Positions 25,222 to 34,939 are shown, numbered from the stretch's first letter. The stretch is DNA of 64,000 nucleotides from CAUTUX01 sp963545485 (GCA_963545485.1 CAUUJG010000003.1:1-64000), one strand, 5' to 3'. The notes: a model not told the origin generated them from the sequence alone. Made by a program: numbers and translations.

Positions 25222-26328
25222 CTATTCCTTGACCACCGATGCTTTTAAATATGCATTTATAAATCCATCCAAGTCCCCATCCATAACTGCCGTAACATTA
25301 CTATTTTCATAATTCGTTCTATGATCTTTAACTAATGTATATGGACAAAATACATAGCTGCGTATTTGGCTTCCCCATTCTATTTTTTTCAGCACTCCTG
25401 ATATTCTGGCATTTTCTTCTTCCTTTTCCCTCTCCCTAAGCTCAACAAGTTTGCTTTTCAACATTCTCATTGCTGTTTCTCTATTCTGTATCTGACTTCT
25501 TTCATTCTGACATGCAACAACAATTCCTGTTGGAATATGCGTTATACGGATAGCTGACTCTGTCTTATTTACATGTTGCCCCCCGGCTCCTGATGAACGA
25601 TACGTATCAACTTTTAAGTCTTCACTTCTAATTTCAATTTCGTTATCATCCTCTATCTCTGGCATAACCTCAAGAGATGCAAATGATGTATGCCTCCTTT
25701 TATTACTATCAAATGGTGATATTCGTACAAGGCGATGAACTCCCTTTTCACATTTTAAATAACCGTATGAGTATTCCCCTTCAACTCGAAAAGTAACGGA
25801 CTTTATCCCAGCTCCATCCCCTTCAAGATAATCAAGTACAGTAACTTTCCAGTTTTTACTTTCAGCATATCTTTGATACATTCTGAAAAGCATTTCGCAC
25901 CAATCTTGTGCCTCTGTTCCCCCAGCTCCGGCATGCAATGTTAATATCGCATTAAGAGGATCATATTGAGATGACAACAGCGTTTGAATAGATAAGGCAT
26001 CAATATATTGTTCAAGACTATTCAATATCGGAGAAACTTCATCTTTATCCTGAATGTTGTCCATTTCAGATATCTCTATCAAGTCTTTTACATCATTAAC
26101 TGTTTTAAATAGCTCGTTAAATTCGTCAAAAATTTTTTCTATACTTCTGATCTCTTTAGATGTCTTGGTTGCAGATGCAATATCATCCCAAAATGTGTCC
26201 GAACTTTCAAGAATTTTTAATTCAGACAATCTTTTCTTTTTATTTTCAGGATGTATGCCCTCATATAAATCATTTAAAATTCTCTCTGTGACCTTTAACC
26301 TATTTTTTAATTCTATATAATCAATCAT
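25222..26328 (-). CDS. prfB: Peptide chain release factor 2
   Basis: A 368-residue RF2, recognising UAA and UGA. The SPF anticodon-like tripeptide appears in RISPFDSNKR, and the catalytic GGQ in SSGAGGQHVNKTES. The N-terminal coiled domain is complete in a single frame, so the programmed +1 frameshift at an in-frame UGA that controls RF2 in many bacteria is absent here. No strong ribosome site precedes the ATG; the gene lies 14 bp after coaE and is likely read from the same mRNA. Confidence 0.96.
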   Translation of the reverse strand: MIDYIELKNRLKVTERILNDLYEGIHPENKKKRLSELKILESSDTFWDDIASATKTSKEIRSIEKIFDEFNELFKTVNDVKDLIEISEMDNIQDKDEVSPILNSLEQYIDALSIQTLLSSQYDPLNAILTLHAGAGGTEAQDWCEMLFRMYQRYAESKNWKVTVLDYLEGDGAGIKSVTFRVEGEYSYGYLKCEKGVHRLVRISPFDSNKRRHTSFASLEVMPEIEDDNEIEIRSEDLKVDTYRSSGAGGQHVNKTESAIRITHIPTGIVVACQNERSQIQNRETAMRMLKSKLVELREREKEEENARISGVLKKIEWGSQIRSYVFCPYTLVKDHRTNYENSNVTAVMDGDLDGFINAYLKASVVKE

Positions 26329-26342
26329 CGATTTTCAGTCTA

Positions 26343-26903
26343 TCATTTAATATTTAAAATTCCTAAGAATTTAATTCTTTGTCTTATATCTTCAATGCTT
26401 CCATTATTTACAATTTCATGCGTTGCATATTGTCTTAAAATTTTATCATTTGGCTGTTCAGATATGATTTTCTTTGCTAAATCTTCTGTTAATCCTCTAT
26501 CAATAAGTCTATTGAGTCTATGTCTCATTCCTGATCTGACTAGTATTATGACATCAAAATATTGTTCCAGTCCTGTTTTATCTATTAAAGGTATTTCTAC
26601 AACGACATTATCGTCTTTTACATAGTCTATAATCGCTTGGCATATCCTCGTATGTGATATTTTATTTAATATCTCAAGTTTTTCTTTATTATTAAAAACT
26701 TCATTTCTAAGTTTTTGTTTATCAAACACATCATCTACAAACACTTCCGGAAAAACTTTTTTCATTTCTATCAGATATTCTTTTGTTTTTAATAGTGATG
26801 CATTTATTTCATCAGCTGAATATGTTTTAAACCCATTCTCTTCTAAAATTTTTGAAACTGTACTCTTGCCGACGCCTATCCCGCCTATTACGGCAATTCT
26901 CAT
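26343..26903 (-). CDS. coaE: Dephospho-CoA kinase
   Basis: A 186-residue kinase for the last step of coenzyme A synthesis. The P-loop GGIGVGKS is at residues 7-14, followed by the substrate-lid segment YSADEINASLL and VVEIPLID. The start at 26903 gives MRIAVIGG and a 4-nt ATGA overlap with the polA stop. A start four codons earlier is possible but lacks a ribosome site. The polA-coaE order is common in Clostridia. Confidence 0.94.
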   Translation of the reverse strand: MRIAVIGGIGVGKSTVSKILEENGFKTYSADEINASLLKTKEYLIEMKKVFPEVFVDDVFDKQKLRNEVFNNKEKLEILNKISHTRICQAIIDYVKDDNVVVEIPLIDKTGLEQYFDVIILVRSGMRHRLNRLIDRGLTEDLAKKIISEQPNDKILRQYATHEIVNNGSIEDIRQRIKFLGILNIK

Positions 26904-29392
26904 AGTTCTCCCCAACTTTTTCCAACATCCATTGATACCTTCAATGGCACATCCAGTTTAACAACATTTTCCATTGAGTTTCTAATCTGATTTTTAACCT
27001 GATCCAATTCAGATATAGGAACTTGAATTATCAATTCATCATGAATTTGTATAAGTATTTTTGCTTCATATCCTTTTAAGGCTTCGTAAACTTTCAGCAT
27101 GGCTATCTTCATAATCTCTGCTGCGGTTCCTTGAATTGGTGTATTCATGGCTATTCTTTCTGCTTGTGACCTTATTATTTTATTACTTGAGTTTATATCT
27201 CCACTTCTTCTTTTTCTTCCGAAGTATGTTTGTATGTACCCCTTTGTCCTTGCTTCCTCTATTAATCTATCTAAATATTCTTTAACTGTATTATATCTTT
27301 TAAAATATGTTTCAATAAATCCCTTTGCTTCTTTCTGTGATATATTAGCACTTTCTGAAAGTCCAAAACTGCTTATCCCATATATGATTCCAAAATTTAT
27401 TGCCTTTGCATTTTTTCTTTGTATAGGTGTGACCTGTGCAATATCTATTCCAAATATTTCTGCAGCAGTTGCTGCATGAATATCCATGTCATTTTTGAAT
27501 GCTTTAATCATTGTCGGATCTTTTGACAAATGAGCTAATACTCTCAATTCAATTTGACTGTAGTCTGCAGATATCAAAACAGTTCCTTCTGATGCCGTAA
27601 ATGCTGACTTGATTTCCTGTGCATCTTCGCCTCTCATTGGTATATTCTGCATGTTCGGATTGGATGAAGATAATCTCCCTGTTGCAGTTATACATTGATT
27701 AAATATTGTATGTACCTTACCATTATGTACTTCGTTTTGTATTCCACGCACATATGTAGATAGAAGCTTTGAATATTTTCTATACTGCAAAATGTATTCT
27801 ATTGATGGATGTTTATCTTTAAGACTGAGTAAAACTTCTTCATCAACAGAATATCCGTTTTTATTTTTTCGTACAGCTGGCAATCCTAATTTATCAAATA
27901 AGACTTCTGACATTTGCTTAGGAGAGCTTATATTAAATTTACTATCCGTGAGCTCATATATTTTTTCTGAAATAATATCAAGTTTGTTTGCATATAAGGT
28001 ATCAAGAGAAGCAAGTTTTTCTGCCGAAACACTTATACCTGTTCTTTCCATATCTAAAAGTACTTTTGATAGTGGATATTCAATATCTGTGTATATTTTC
28101 ATCTGATCCGACCGATTAAGATCATCACATATTTTGTCATAAATATATAACTGCGTTACCGCATTGTATTCCATGGCATAAAGATTTTTAAAAGCATCAT
28201 CAGCATTCCCAATTTCTTTGCTATATTGTGCAAGATGCATCCCTATTTTTATATCAAAACAATCAAAATCCAAATCATATTCTCTTTGAACTTTTTTACT
28301 ATCAAATATGATTATTTTTCTATCAACACATTTTTTCATTATGAGCTTTACCGCATCTTCAAAATAGAAACCTTCATCAAATAACAACTCTTTCTGCCTG
28401 ATGCTGTATAGCTTATTCTTATCAAATGCAAATGTGATTTCTTTAGATATAGCAATCGAAACCTTACCGCCATTATTTTTAAAAATATTAGTTAATGTTG
28501 TCTCATCTGAAACATTAACTATATCAAATTCAATTGCTTCTTTCTTCACTAACATGTTTACGATGCTTATCAATTCAAACTCTTTTAATTTATTTATTAC
28601 TTCTTGACTGTCAAAATTGTATTTCCCATTTTCTGCATGAATATCCAATGGAACATCCTTTACAATAGTCGCCAGCTGCCTTGACATATAACAGACATCT
28701 TTACATCTCTTTAAATTTTCTCTAATCCTATTTGATACATCTACTGTTTCAATATTTTTGTATATGTTATCTATACTTCCATATTCTTTAATAAGCTTTA
28801 GTGCTGTAAGTTCCCCAACTCCTTCAACTCCAGGAATATTGTCCGATGCATCTCCTCTCAGTCCTTTGTAATCAACAAACTCGTCAACTGTTCTAAATCC
28901 TTTTTCGTTTAAAACTTTAATATCATTTTTATCCAGTTGAGATACTCCAACTTTTGTGAGATATACAGTTGTGTCATCTTTTATCAATTGAAGCAAGTCC
29001 TTATCCCCACTAACAACGGTTTTTTCTCCGACCAAAGTCTGCGTTAAGGTTCCTATAATATCATCAGCTTCATATCCTTCTTTCTGCACAATTGCTATTC
29101 CCATAAGTCCTAAAATTTCTTTAAGCGGCTCAAGTTGTACAGCCAATTCTTCATCCATAGACTTTCTATGACCTTTATATTCTGGAAATATATCATGTCT
29201 GAAATTTTTCTTCTTTATGTCAAAAGCTGCAAATATTCTATCTGGCTGTACCTTTGCACTTATATCTAGTATGAGCTTAAGCGTTCCAAATATAGCTCCC
29301 GTTGGCATTCCGTCTTGCGTAGTAAGTCCACGAATTGCATAATATGCTCTATTTAACAAACTATTTGTATCAAGAATTAAAAGTTTTTCCAT
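26900..29392 (-). CDS. polA: DNA polymerase I
   Basis: About 830 residues with the classic order. The 5'-3' exonuclease comes first (LILDTNSLLNRAYY, then YEADDIIGT, VSGDKDLLQL and GLRGDASDNIPGV). A degenerate 3'-5' exonuclease domain follows (about 300-440), lacking the DxE metal site, so no proofreading is expected. The polymerase domain has motif A SADYSQIELRVLAHL, motif B RKNAKAINFGIIYG and motif C IQIHDELI. The second ATG (29392) is preferred because GGAG lies 4 nt before it, and the first ATG at 29395 is too close. It overlaps the patatin gene stop and coaE start, giving a translationally coupled chain. Confidence 0.96.
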   Translation of the reverse strand: MEKLLILDTNSLLNRAYYAIRGLTTQDGMPTGAIFGTLKLILDISAKVQPDRIFAAFDIKKKNFRHDIFPEYKGHRKSMDEELAVQLEPLKEILGLMGIAIVQKEGYEADDIIGTLTQTLVGEKTVVSGDKDLLQLIKDDTTVYLTKVGVSQLDKNDIKVLNEKGFRTVDEFVDYKGLRGDASDNIPGVEGVGELTALKLIKEYGSIDNIYKNIETVDVSNRIRENLKRCKDVCYMSRQLATIVKDVPLDIHAENGKYNFDSQEVINKLKEFELISIVNMLVKKEAIEFDIVNVSDETTLTNIFKNNGGKVSIAISKEITFAFDKNKLYSIRQKELLFDEGFYFEDAVKLIMKKCVDRKIIIFDSKKVQREYDLDFDCFDIKIGMHLAQYSKEIGNADDAFKNLYAMEYNAVTQLYIYDKICDDLNRSDQMKIYTDIEYPLSKVLLDMERTGISVSAEKLASLDTLYANKLDIISEKIYELTDSKFNISSPKQMSEVLFDKLGLPAVRKNKNGYSVDEEVLLSLKDKHPSIEYILQYRKYSKLLSTYVRGIQNEVHNGKVHTIFNQCITATGRLSSSNPNMQNIPMRGEDAQEIKSAFTASEGTVLISADYSQIELRVLAHLSKDPTMIKAFKNDMDIHAATAAEIFGIDIAQVTPIQRKNAKAINFGIIYGISSFGLSESANISQKEAKGFIETYFKRYNTVKEYLDRLIEEARTKGYIQTYFGRKRRSGDINSSNKIIRSQAERIAMNTPIQGTAAEIMKIAMLKVYEALKGYEAKILIQIHDELIIQVPISELDQVKNQIRNSMENVVKLDVPLKVSMDVGKSWGEL

Positions 29393-30201
29393 CATTCTCC
29401 TATGAATCTCATAATGTCGCCTTGCTTGATTAGTTCTTTTGTTTGATTGTATCCAATTTCCATATATCTATTAATTGCTGACTTTGTAAAATTCATGGCT
29501 ATTCCCAGCTTTTCTTCCGGTGCTATATAGAAAAGTTTGTTAGTTACATCCCGTACTTTTTTTCTGGGTCTTTTGTCTAACAAATTTGTTCTAATTACAA
29601 TCATCTTTTTATAACCGTTATCACTCAATAAATTAATTGGCATATTGTCATATATCCCACCATCATAATATTTCTGACCGTCTATTTTATATGCTGGAAA
29701 CATTGGATAATTTGCCGATGCAATTACATAATTACGAATTTTTCCTTCCGGTATATCCTTTTTCATATATGCAAATCCTTTACGTTTCGACAAATTGAAA
29801 ACTGTAAGCCCAAAATCTACATCGCTATTTCTGACTGCACTTTCATCTATCTCATTCATTATGAGATCTATTCCACATGAAACTTTACCTCTGAATTCTT
29901 TAATAGCCTGTACTAATGCTTTCCCTCTTGTTTTTATTACTTCTCTTATTATTTTTTTATCTTGAATTGCTTCTATCACTTCTGAAGACACTGGACTGTT
30001 TTGTTCAAAATTAAAATTTATCCAAAAATTATTAACAGTATCAATCTGTCCCTGACAATATAAGGCACCATTTATTGCACCGATAGAGGCTCCAGCGACA
30101 GCATTAAACAATATGCCTTCTTCATGTAAAGCATTTAAAACACCACAATGATATGCCCCTTTACCGCCTCCGCCTTCTAAAATAAGCGACAAATTTTCCA
30201 T
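29392..30201 (-). CDS. Patatin-like phospholipase
   Basis: A 269-residue RssA/patatin-family lipid acyl hydrolase. The oxyanion motif EGGGGKGAYHCGVL is near residues 9-22. The nucleophile is Ser in GASIGAINGAL near 40. The catalytic Asp is in YYDGGIYDNMP near 172 (a DGG motif). It is cytosolic, with no signal peptide. It is the first gene of the polA-coaE-prfB-tsaD run, although its function is unrelated. The upstream region carries four phased TTTAGTGAAATT boxes. Confidence 0.9.
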   Translation of the reverse strand: MENLSLILEGGGGKGAYHCGVLNALHEEGILFNAVAGASIGAINGALYCQGQIDTVNNFWINFNFEQNSPVSSEVIEAIQDKKIIREVIKTRGKALVQAIKEFRGKVSCGIDLIMNEIDESAVRNSDVDFGLTVFNLSKRKGFAYMKKDIPEGKIRNYVIASANYPMFPAYKIDGQKYYDGGIYDNMPINLLSDNGYKKMIVIRTNLLDKRPRKKVRDVTNKLFYIAPEEKLGIAMNFTKSAINRYMEIGYNQTKELIKQGDIMRFIGE

Positions 30202-30674
30202 AGTTAAATGATATGCTTTAATATTACTATACGCAAATTTGATATTGTTTCAATTATGCAATCTGATAAATATATCAAACTTTTCATTTTGCAAATCATT
30301 ACTTCTTGGATATTTACATAATTTAGTGAAATTTTACCGATTTTAATAAAATAATTTTAAATTTTAGTGAAATTATTTTAAAATTTGTAAAATATTTTTA
30401 AGTTTAGTGAAATTTTTATTGTTTTAATTAAATATTTTTGCATTTTACTGAAATTCTTAATATTTTGTCGTCATTCATATCACGATATATACAGCCACTT
30501 ATTATTGCCGGCAAAATTAAAGAAACTTTGCCTGAAAAACCAAAATCAAAAAATCAGCGATACTATACCGTCTAATAAATAAAACATCTTTGCATTAATT
30601 TATGATCTTTTGATTTAAAAACATATATACTACTGATTCCAATAACAGACATCTTTTATCTGTTAATTACTTCC
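30202..30674. other. AT-rich intergenic region upstream of the patatin-polA operon
   Basis: No gene was found. The main feature is the set of four evenly spaced TTTAGTGAAATT boxes at 30322-30455. The rest is very AT-rich, with many A and T tracts, which may make the DNA intrinsically bent. Confidence 0.5.
30322..30455. repeat. Four TTTAGTGAAATT boxes at ~40.5-bp spacing
   Basis: Boxes start at 30322, 30363, 30403 and 30444 (the last is TTTACTGAAATT), a period of 40-41 bp, close to four helical turns. The intervening 28 bp are AT-rich and less conserved. They lie 120-250 bp upstream of the patatin gene start. Confidence 0.75.
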
Positions 30675-31739
30675 TTATTTCCCGATTTTCCTAACTGCTT
30701 CTTGTACTAATTTAGGATCATCAGACATTATTGTATCCGCACCATTACGTGCCAACATAACGGCATCATCTACTTTATTTATTGTCCAATACTGTACAGC
30801 TATTCCATTTGCGTGTGCGTAATCTATAAAAGCTTTTGTTGCAAAGCTATACATGTTTTTACCACCTAATGGAATTTGCAGAACCTTAAATTTAACATTT
30901 GGTTTTGTATTATATAAAAACGAATAATAAAAATTTAAAACTTCTTTTATTCCGGCTGAACGGATAACATTCTTTTCTGCATAAACTTTATCAATATACT
31001 TACTGATTTCACCTTTAAATGTTCCAACAATAGTTCTTCCAAGTATGCCTTTCTTAACCATTATATTATATAAAATATCCATTGATTTTTTGCCACGCTT
31101 CCCACCGTCTTTAATTTCAATTATATACTGCATTTTTTGGGCAGTATCATATTCGGCTATTTTATCAAGAGCTTCTTCCAATTCCAAAATTTTAATATCA
31201 TCACTAATGGCGTCACCCCTCAAACCTTTATATGGAGTTTTTCCATCCTTATCAACAAAATTTTCTCCCATATTTAATTGTTTAAGTTCAGCAAGTGTCT
31301 TATCCTTAATTTTTACTTTTGATTTTCCAAAAAGTTCCTTTGAATTTGATGTTCTATCTAAAGTATGGTCATGCATAAGAACTAATCTATTGTCTTTAGT
31401 AAGGTGTAAATCAAATTCAAGAACATCAACAGCATCTTTATTTTTCTCAAGACAATCTTTAAATGCTTTCCATGTTTCTTCTGGTTGAACATTCGCACCT
31501 GCTCTATGAGCCGCAAATGTAACTGGTTTTTTCTTTTGTTCCGCATTATTGATATAGCTGTTCTTATCTATATTCGAAACTAAATTGTATTTAGCTAAAT
31601 TTCTAGCATTTTTACCTGTTGCTGGCAAAATAAGTAGATTGATTAATGCAATAAATAAAAGAACAGCTAAAATTGGATAAAATATACACGAGAAAAGCAG
31701 CCGCCTCTTTTTTTGAATATCAGTAAGTTCCTTTTTCAT
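30675..31739 (-). CDS. Membrane-anchored glycerophosphodiester phosphodiesterase
   Basis: A 354-residue GDPD-family enzyme that hydrolyses glycerophosphodiesters to glycerol-3-phosphate and an alcohol. After a basic N-terminus, one transmembrane segment (about 13-35, IFYPILAVLLFIALINLLIL) anchors it, with the catalytic domain outside. The active-site motif HRAGANVQPEETW is near residue 79, then VLEFDLHLTKDNRLVLMHDH supplies the metal-binding Glu-x-Asp and the second His. The C-terminal VQYWTINKVDDAVML is characteristic of the family. It stands alone between the polA operon and tRNA-Trp. Its product could feed the glycerol pathway encoded at 1.9 kb. Confidence 0.93.
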   Translation of the reverse strand: MKKELTDIQKKRRLLFSCIFYPILAVLLFIALINLLILPATGKNARNLAKYNLVSNIDKNSYINNAEQKKKPVTFAAHRAGANVQPEETWKAFKDCLEKNKDAVDVLEFDLHLTKDNRLVLMHDHTLDRTSNSKELFGKSKVKIKDKTLAELKQLNMGENFVDKDGKTPYKGLRGDAISDDIKILELEEALDKIAEYDTAQKMQYIIEIKDGGKRGKKSMDILYNIMVKKGILGRTIVGTFKGEISKYIDKVYAEKNVIRSAGIKEVLNFYYSFLYNTKPNVKFKVLQIPLGGKNMYSFATKAFIDYAHANGIAVQYWTINKVDDAVMLARNGADTIMSDDPKLVQEAVRKIGK

Positions 31740-31797
31740 TTCCCCACTCCTACTATTAATTTTAAAAAGAATGCTGTAAAATTGTTAAAAATATGTT

Positions 31798-31872
31798 TGG
31801 CAGGGGAGACATGATTCGAACATGCAACCAGCGGTTTTGGAGACCGCTGCTCTACCGTTGAGCCACTCCCCT
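31798..31872 (-). tRNA. tRNA-Trp (anticodon CCA)
   Basis: A 75-nt cloverleaf on the minus strand with an encoded CCA. The acceptor AGGGGAG pairs with CTCCCCT and the discriminator is G, as expected for tryptophan. The anticodon arm GCGGT-CTCCAAA-ACCGC gives CCA. The T arm is GCATG-TTCGAAT-CATGT with one G-U pair. Confidence 0.97.
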
Positions 31873-31921
31873 ATAACATAGAATATTATATAAATAGACA
31901 TATAAATGTCAAGGAGCATAA

Positions 31922-32689
31922 ATGCTAAAACTCGGAATTATAGGTTATGGTAAAATGGCTGAATCAATTGTGTGTGGTCTAATTAAAAATAAAAAATTCA
32001 AAGAAGATGAAATCTGTATTTTTGATAAAGACCCTTTTAGAATTAGTGAAGCAAAAAAAACAAACTTAATTGTTGCTGGATCTATGAATGAAGTAATAAA
32101 GTGTCCGTTTATCTTGCTAGCAATAAAACCACAAAATTTGAATGATTTAGCTAAATTTAGTTTAAATAAGAATCAAATAATTATTTCCATACTTGCCGGA
32201 ATTAAAACTGAAAAATTGAAAGAGTATTTTTTAAATGCAAGAATTGTCCGACTTATGCCTAACTTGCCAATTTCAATACAAAAAAGCACAATTGCAATAT
32301 TTTCTGAATCAGATACAGCTGATCTTGAATATATATTAAATTCTCTTGGCATTCTCATTCATATTAATGAAGAGATGTTTGATTCCTTTACTGCAATATC
32401 AGGCTCTGCTCCAGCATATATTTTTGAATTCATGCTTGCGTATCAAAAACAGTGTGAATTATATGGATACAAAGATGCCAAAGAAATTGTATTACAGAAC
32501 ATGAAAGGGGCTGTTGAATTATATGAAAATTCAAAACAACTTCTTCCCGATCTTATTGAAAGTGTTTGTTCAAAAGGCGGAACCACAATTGAAGCAATTT
32601 CATATTTTAGAAAAAATAATCTAGACAAAATAATCTCTGAAGGCATAGATAAATGCCGCTTGAAAAGTGAAGAGCTGAGCAGAAATTAG
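31922..32689 (+). CDS. proC: Pyrroline-5-carboxylate reductase
   Basis: A 255-residue ProC, the NAD(P)H-dependent last step of proline synthesis. The Rossmann motif GIIGYGKMAESIVCGL opens the protein. The central IKPQNLND and the C-terminal SGSAPAYIFEFM and SKGGTTIEAISYF are diagnostic of P5C reductase. It is slightly shorter than the usual 265-270 residues. It starts 50 bp after the 5' end of the divergent tRNA-Trp and stands alone. Confidence 0.95.
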   Translation: MLKLGIIGYGKMAESIVCGLIKNKKFKEDEICIFDKDPFRISEAKKTNLIVAGSMNEVIKCPFILLAIKPQNLNDLAKFSLNKNQIIISILAGIKTEKLKEYFLNARIVRLMPNLPISIQKSTIAIFSESDTADLEYILNSLGILIHINEEMFDSFTAISGSAPAYIFEFMLAYQKQCELYGYKDAKEIVLQNMKGAVELYENSKQLLPDLIESVCSKGGTTIEAISYFRKNNLDKIISEGIDKCRLKSEELSRN

Positions 32690-32804
32690 CATTCTAATCC
32701 GATAACTTATTATGTCTATAATTAAAATAATTATGATTTAGTATTTGTTTATTTGGCAAATTTTATTGACTTGATTATGTATATTCTGTATATTTATTGA
32801 CATT

Positions 32805-32893
32805 GGAAGCGTATCGAAGTGGTCATAACGAGGCGGTCTTGAAAACCGTTTGGGAGAAATCCCACAGGGGTTCGAATCCCTTCGCTTCCGCCA
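32805..32893 (+). tRNA. tRNA-Ser (anticodon TGA)
   Basis: An 89-nt class II tRNA with a long variable arm (TGGGAG-AAAT-CCCACA region) and an encoded CCA. The acceptor GGAAGCG pairs with CGCTTCC and the discriminator is G. The anticodon loop CTTGAAA gives TGA. A copy of the dispersed repeat begins directly after the CCA. Confidence 0.97.
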
Positions 32894-33035
32894 CGCACCC
32901 AAAATTGCTACCTGATCATATCGAATTTGCCCCAAATATTGCCCTTGTGTGCCCTTGCTTTAACGATTTGATTTCTTTTGGACATTTTCAACGGTGAGTG
33001 GAGAGACCTTAGAATGGCGGGAAATGGTTATTTTA
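32894..33035. repeat. Dispersed intergenic repeat, copy behind tRNA-Ser
   Basis: Starts 1-10 nt after the tRNA CCA. It contains GCTACCTGATCATATCGAAT, GTGTGCCCT, CATTTTCAACGGTGAG and GGAAATGGTTAT, each matching the copy behind tRNA-Ala (5012-5165) in the same order and orientation. The rest of the intergenic region up to 33171 holds nothing I recognise. Confidence 0.6.
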
Positions 33036-33171
33036 TGGGATAAAAAAATATGGGCATCGGTTGGAACATCCATATTTGTCGTTTGAGTGGTTATGAAGTT
33101 TTTATTTGTTCAATAACGCTAATCCTACAAGCATCCTCAGGTATCGCTGGAATATTTATTAAGCACACCTT

Positions 33172-34434
33172 TCAAGATTGTTTTCCTTTATATCCCCATA
33201 TAACTTTATATCGTTCCTCACCAAATTCTTTTGTGTTCCAATCGTCGTCCCACCCATCTGGCTTTGACTCAGCTCTACAGTATATTGTTTCTAGTTCATC
33301 ACAGAAACCTATTATCGTTTCTTCGATTTCTACTACTGAGTTTGGAATTACTATTGACTTTATTTTTATTCCTTCAAAAGCAGACATCTCTATCTTTTTC
33401 AATCCTTCATTCAATTCTACATATTCCAAATCCACGCAATTCTCAAAAGCAAATTTTTCAATTACTTGAACATTTTCAGGTATAACAATTGATTTTAGTA
33501 TAGTAAATTCAAATGCACGAGTGCCAATCTTCTTTACAAATTTTGGTATTTCCGATTTCGCACAACCCAATATTAATTTCTTTGTTTTCTTTTCAATTAA
33601 GCAATTCCCAAGGGATTCATAATTAGTGTTTTCTGGTGCCACTGTGAAAACATTGTCGCAAAAAGAAGCTTCTCTTATTTCTTTGACTGTGCTTGGTATA
33701 CCTACTCTTTTAATCTGAGTTCCTACAAATGCTCTTTCTCCTATTATGCACAATCCCTCATTAAGTTCTAATTTTTCAAGTTTTGAAGAAAAGAAAGCAA
33801 AGTCTCCAATTTTCTCTACGCTACTTGGAATTTTAATTGATTTTATATCGGTGTCATAAAACGCCCAATCATCGATTGTCTTTATATCTTCAGGTATTAC
33901 TGAATTCCTCGTCCCACAAACTAGTTTCATTGTTGTTTTATCAATGAGGCAATTCCCCCTTACTTCATACCTTTTATTCCCTGAATCTACTGTAATCTCA
34001 ATATCTTGAAATGCTCCGCCCGCTATATCTTCTACACTACTTGGTATCCTCAATTGCTTTATTGAAGTTTCTCTAAATGCCCAGCGTCCTATTTTCTTCA
34101 ATCCTTCATTTAAAGTTACTGACTCCAGTGAATCGCAGTTCGAACATCCATCCTCTTCTATTTCCTCAACTGAGCTCGGGAATACTATGCTTTTTACTCC
34201 GCTCATGCCAAAGGCTCTTCTACCTATTGTTTTTATGTAATCTGGAATTACGGCTCCTTGTCTCACAAATGCTAGATAATCGCCACCCTTTTCTATCGCA
34301 CAATTATCTATTTCTTCGTACTCAACTTCCACATCATTCCAAGTTCCTCCCACTTGAACTTGTTTTATGAATATTTTATTCTCTTCTTTAGATTTTATCT
34401 CTTCTACAAATCCTAATTCTTTATTCTTATTCAT
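33172..34434 (-). CDS. BspA-type LRR_5 protein, no export signal
   Basis: A 420-residue protein made mainly of BspA-like leucine-rich repeats of about 23 residues. The typical repeat units are IKSIVIPSSVEEIEE-like and LNEGLKKIGRWAF-like. The array is interrupted twice by the RGNCLIDKTTMKLV-type insert that is common in this family. The N-terminus is charged, with no signal peptide or transmembrane segment, so it is predicted to be cytosolic unless exported unusually. The C-terminal cap IYCRAESKPDGWDDDWNTKE is shared with the protein at 39593-41347 and the fragment at 47315. It follows a GIY-YIG gene by one base and is surely co-translated with it. The function is unknown; LRR_5 repeats usually mediate protein binding. 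Confidence 0.85.
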   Translation of the reverse strand: MNKNKELGFVEEIKSKEENKIFIKQVQVGGTWNDVEVEYEEIDNCAIEKGGDYLAFVRQGAVIPDYIKTIGRRAFGMSGVKSIVFPSSVEEIEEDGCSNCDSLESVTLNEGLKKIGRWAFRETSIKQLRIPSSVEDIAGGAFQDIEITVDSGNKRYEVRGNCLIDKTTMKLVCGTRNSVIPEDIKTIDDWAFYDTDIKSIKIPSSVEKIGDFAFFSSKLEKLELNEGLCIIGERAFVGTQIKRVGIPSTVKEIREASFCDNVFTVAPENTNYESLGNCLIEKKTKKLILGCAKSEIPKFVKKIGTRAFEFTILKSIVIPENVQVIEKFAFENCVDLEYVELNEGLKKIEMSAFEGIKIKSIVIPNSVVEIEETIIGFCDELETIYCRAESKPDGWDDDWNTKEFGEERYKVIWGYKGKQS

Positions 34435-34435
34435 C

Positions 34436-34939
34436 TCACTCTCTTAACACGCACCATTTTCTAGTTGATTCATATCTTGGATCAGCAACATTATTTTCTT
34501 CTTCTTGTTCAATGCTCCAATTATTTACTTTAATAATGATATATTTAAAATCATCTGGTTCAACATAAACTTTTGCTCCTAAGCTTTTTTGAATAGCCTC
34601 TACATTTGTCACTCCAAATTCATGGTGATGACCTTTCTGAATGTTCGATAACCCTGGATACGCGTCAATTAATGCTGATTCAACTTCAAAAGCTTCTTTG
34701 TTTGTTAAATTCCAGCGCTGAATTACATGTATGACATCTAAACCCTCTCGAAGAATCTCTCTAATAATCTCACACTTATCTATCTCTTCAGGGTTCTTAA
34801 GAGCACCTTTAACATGTTCAAAAATACGATTGTCTTTCCCTTTCCCTACATAAAATGTTTGTCCATTTCTTGGGTCAATTAAACGATAAACATAAAATCC
34901 AATTTTGCTACAAACATCTGATGAAAATCCTTCAATCAT
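34436..34939 (-). CDS. GIY-YIG endonuclease-domain protein
   Basis: A 167-residue protein. Its N-terminus matches the GIY-YIG nuclease fold: GFYVYRLIDPRNGQTFYVGK supplies both signature strands, and NRIFEHVKGALKN the Arg-containing helix. An acidic residue in AFEVESALIDAYPG may bind the metal. The C-terminal 50 residues (VYVEPDDFKYIIIKVNNWSI) are unrecognised. The gene is directly upstream of the LRR_5 gene, separated by a single base. This layout resembles LEM-3-like GIY-YIG proteins, which act alone, so the LRR partner is notable. DNA cleavage is inferred from the fold. Confidence 0.8.
   Translation of the reverse strand: MIEGFSSDVCSKIGFYVYRLIDPRNGQTFYVGKGKDNRIFEHVKGALKNPEEIDKCEIIREILREGLDVIHVIQRWNLTNKEAFEVESALIDAYPGLSNIQKGHHHEFGVTNVEAIQKSLGAKVYVEPDDFKYIIIKVNNWSIEQEEENNVADPRYESTRKWCVLRE

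Noticed and set aside
26900..29392. Possibility that polA retains 3'-5' proofreading
   Set aside because: The exonuclease-like region lacks the DxE metal-binding pair and other motifs, so it is structural only, as in many Gram-positive polymerases I.
32797..32997. 66-codon plus-strand open frame
   Set aside because: It reads straight through tRNA-Ser and into the dispersed repeat, with no ribosome site; coincidental.
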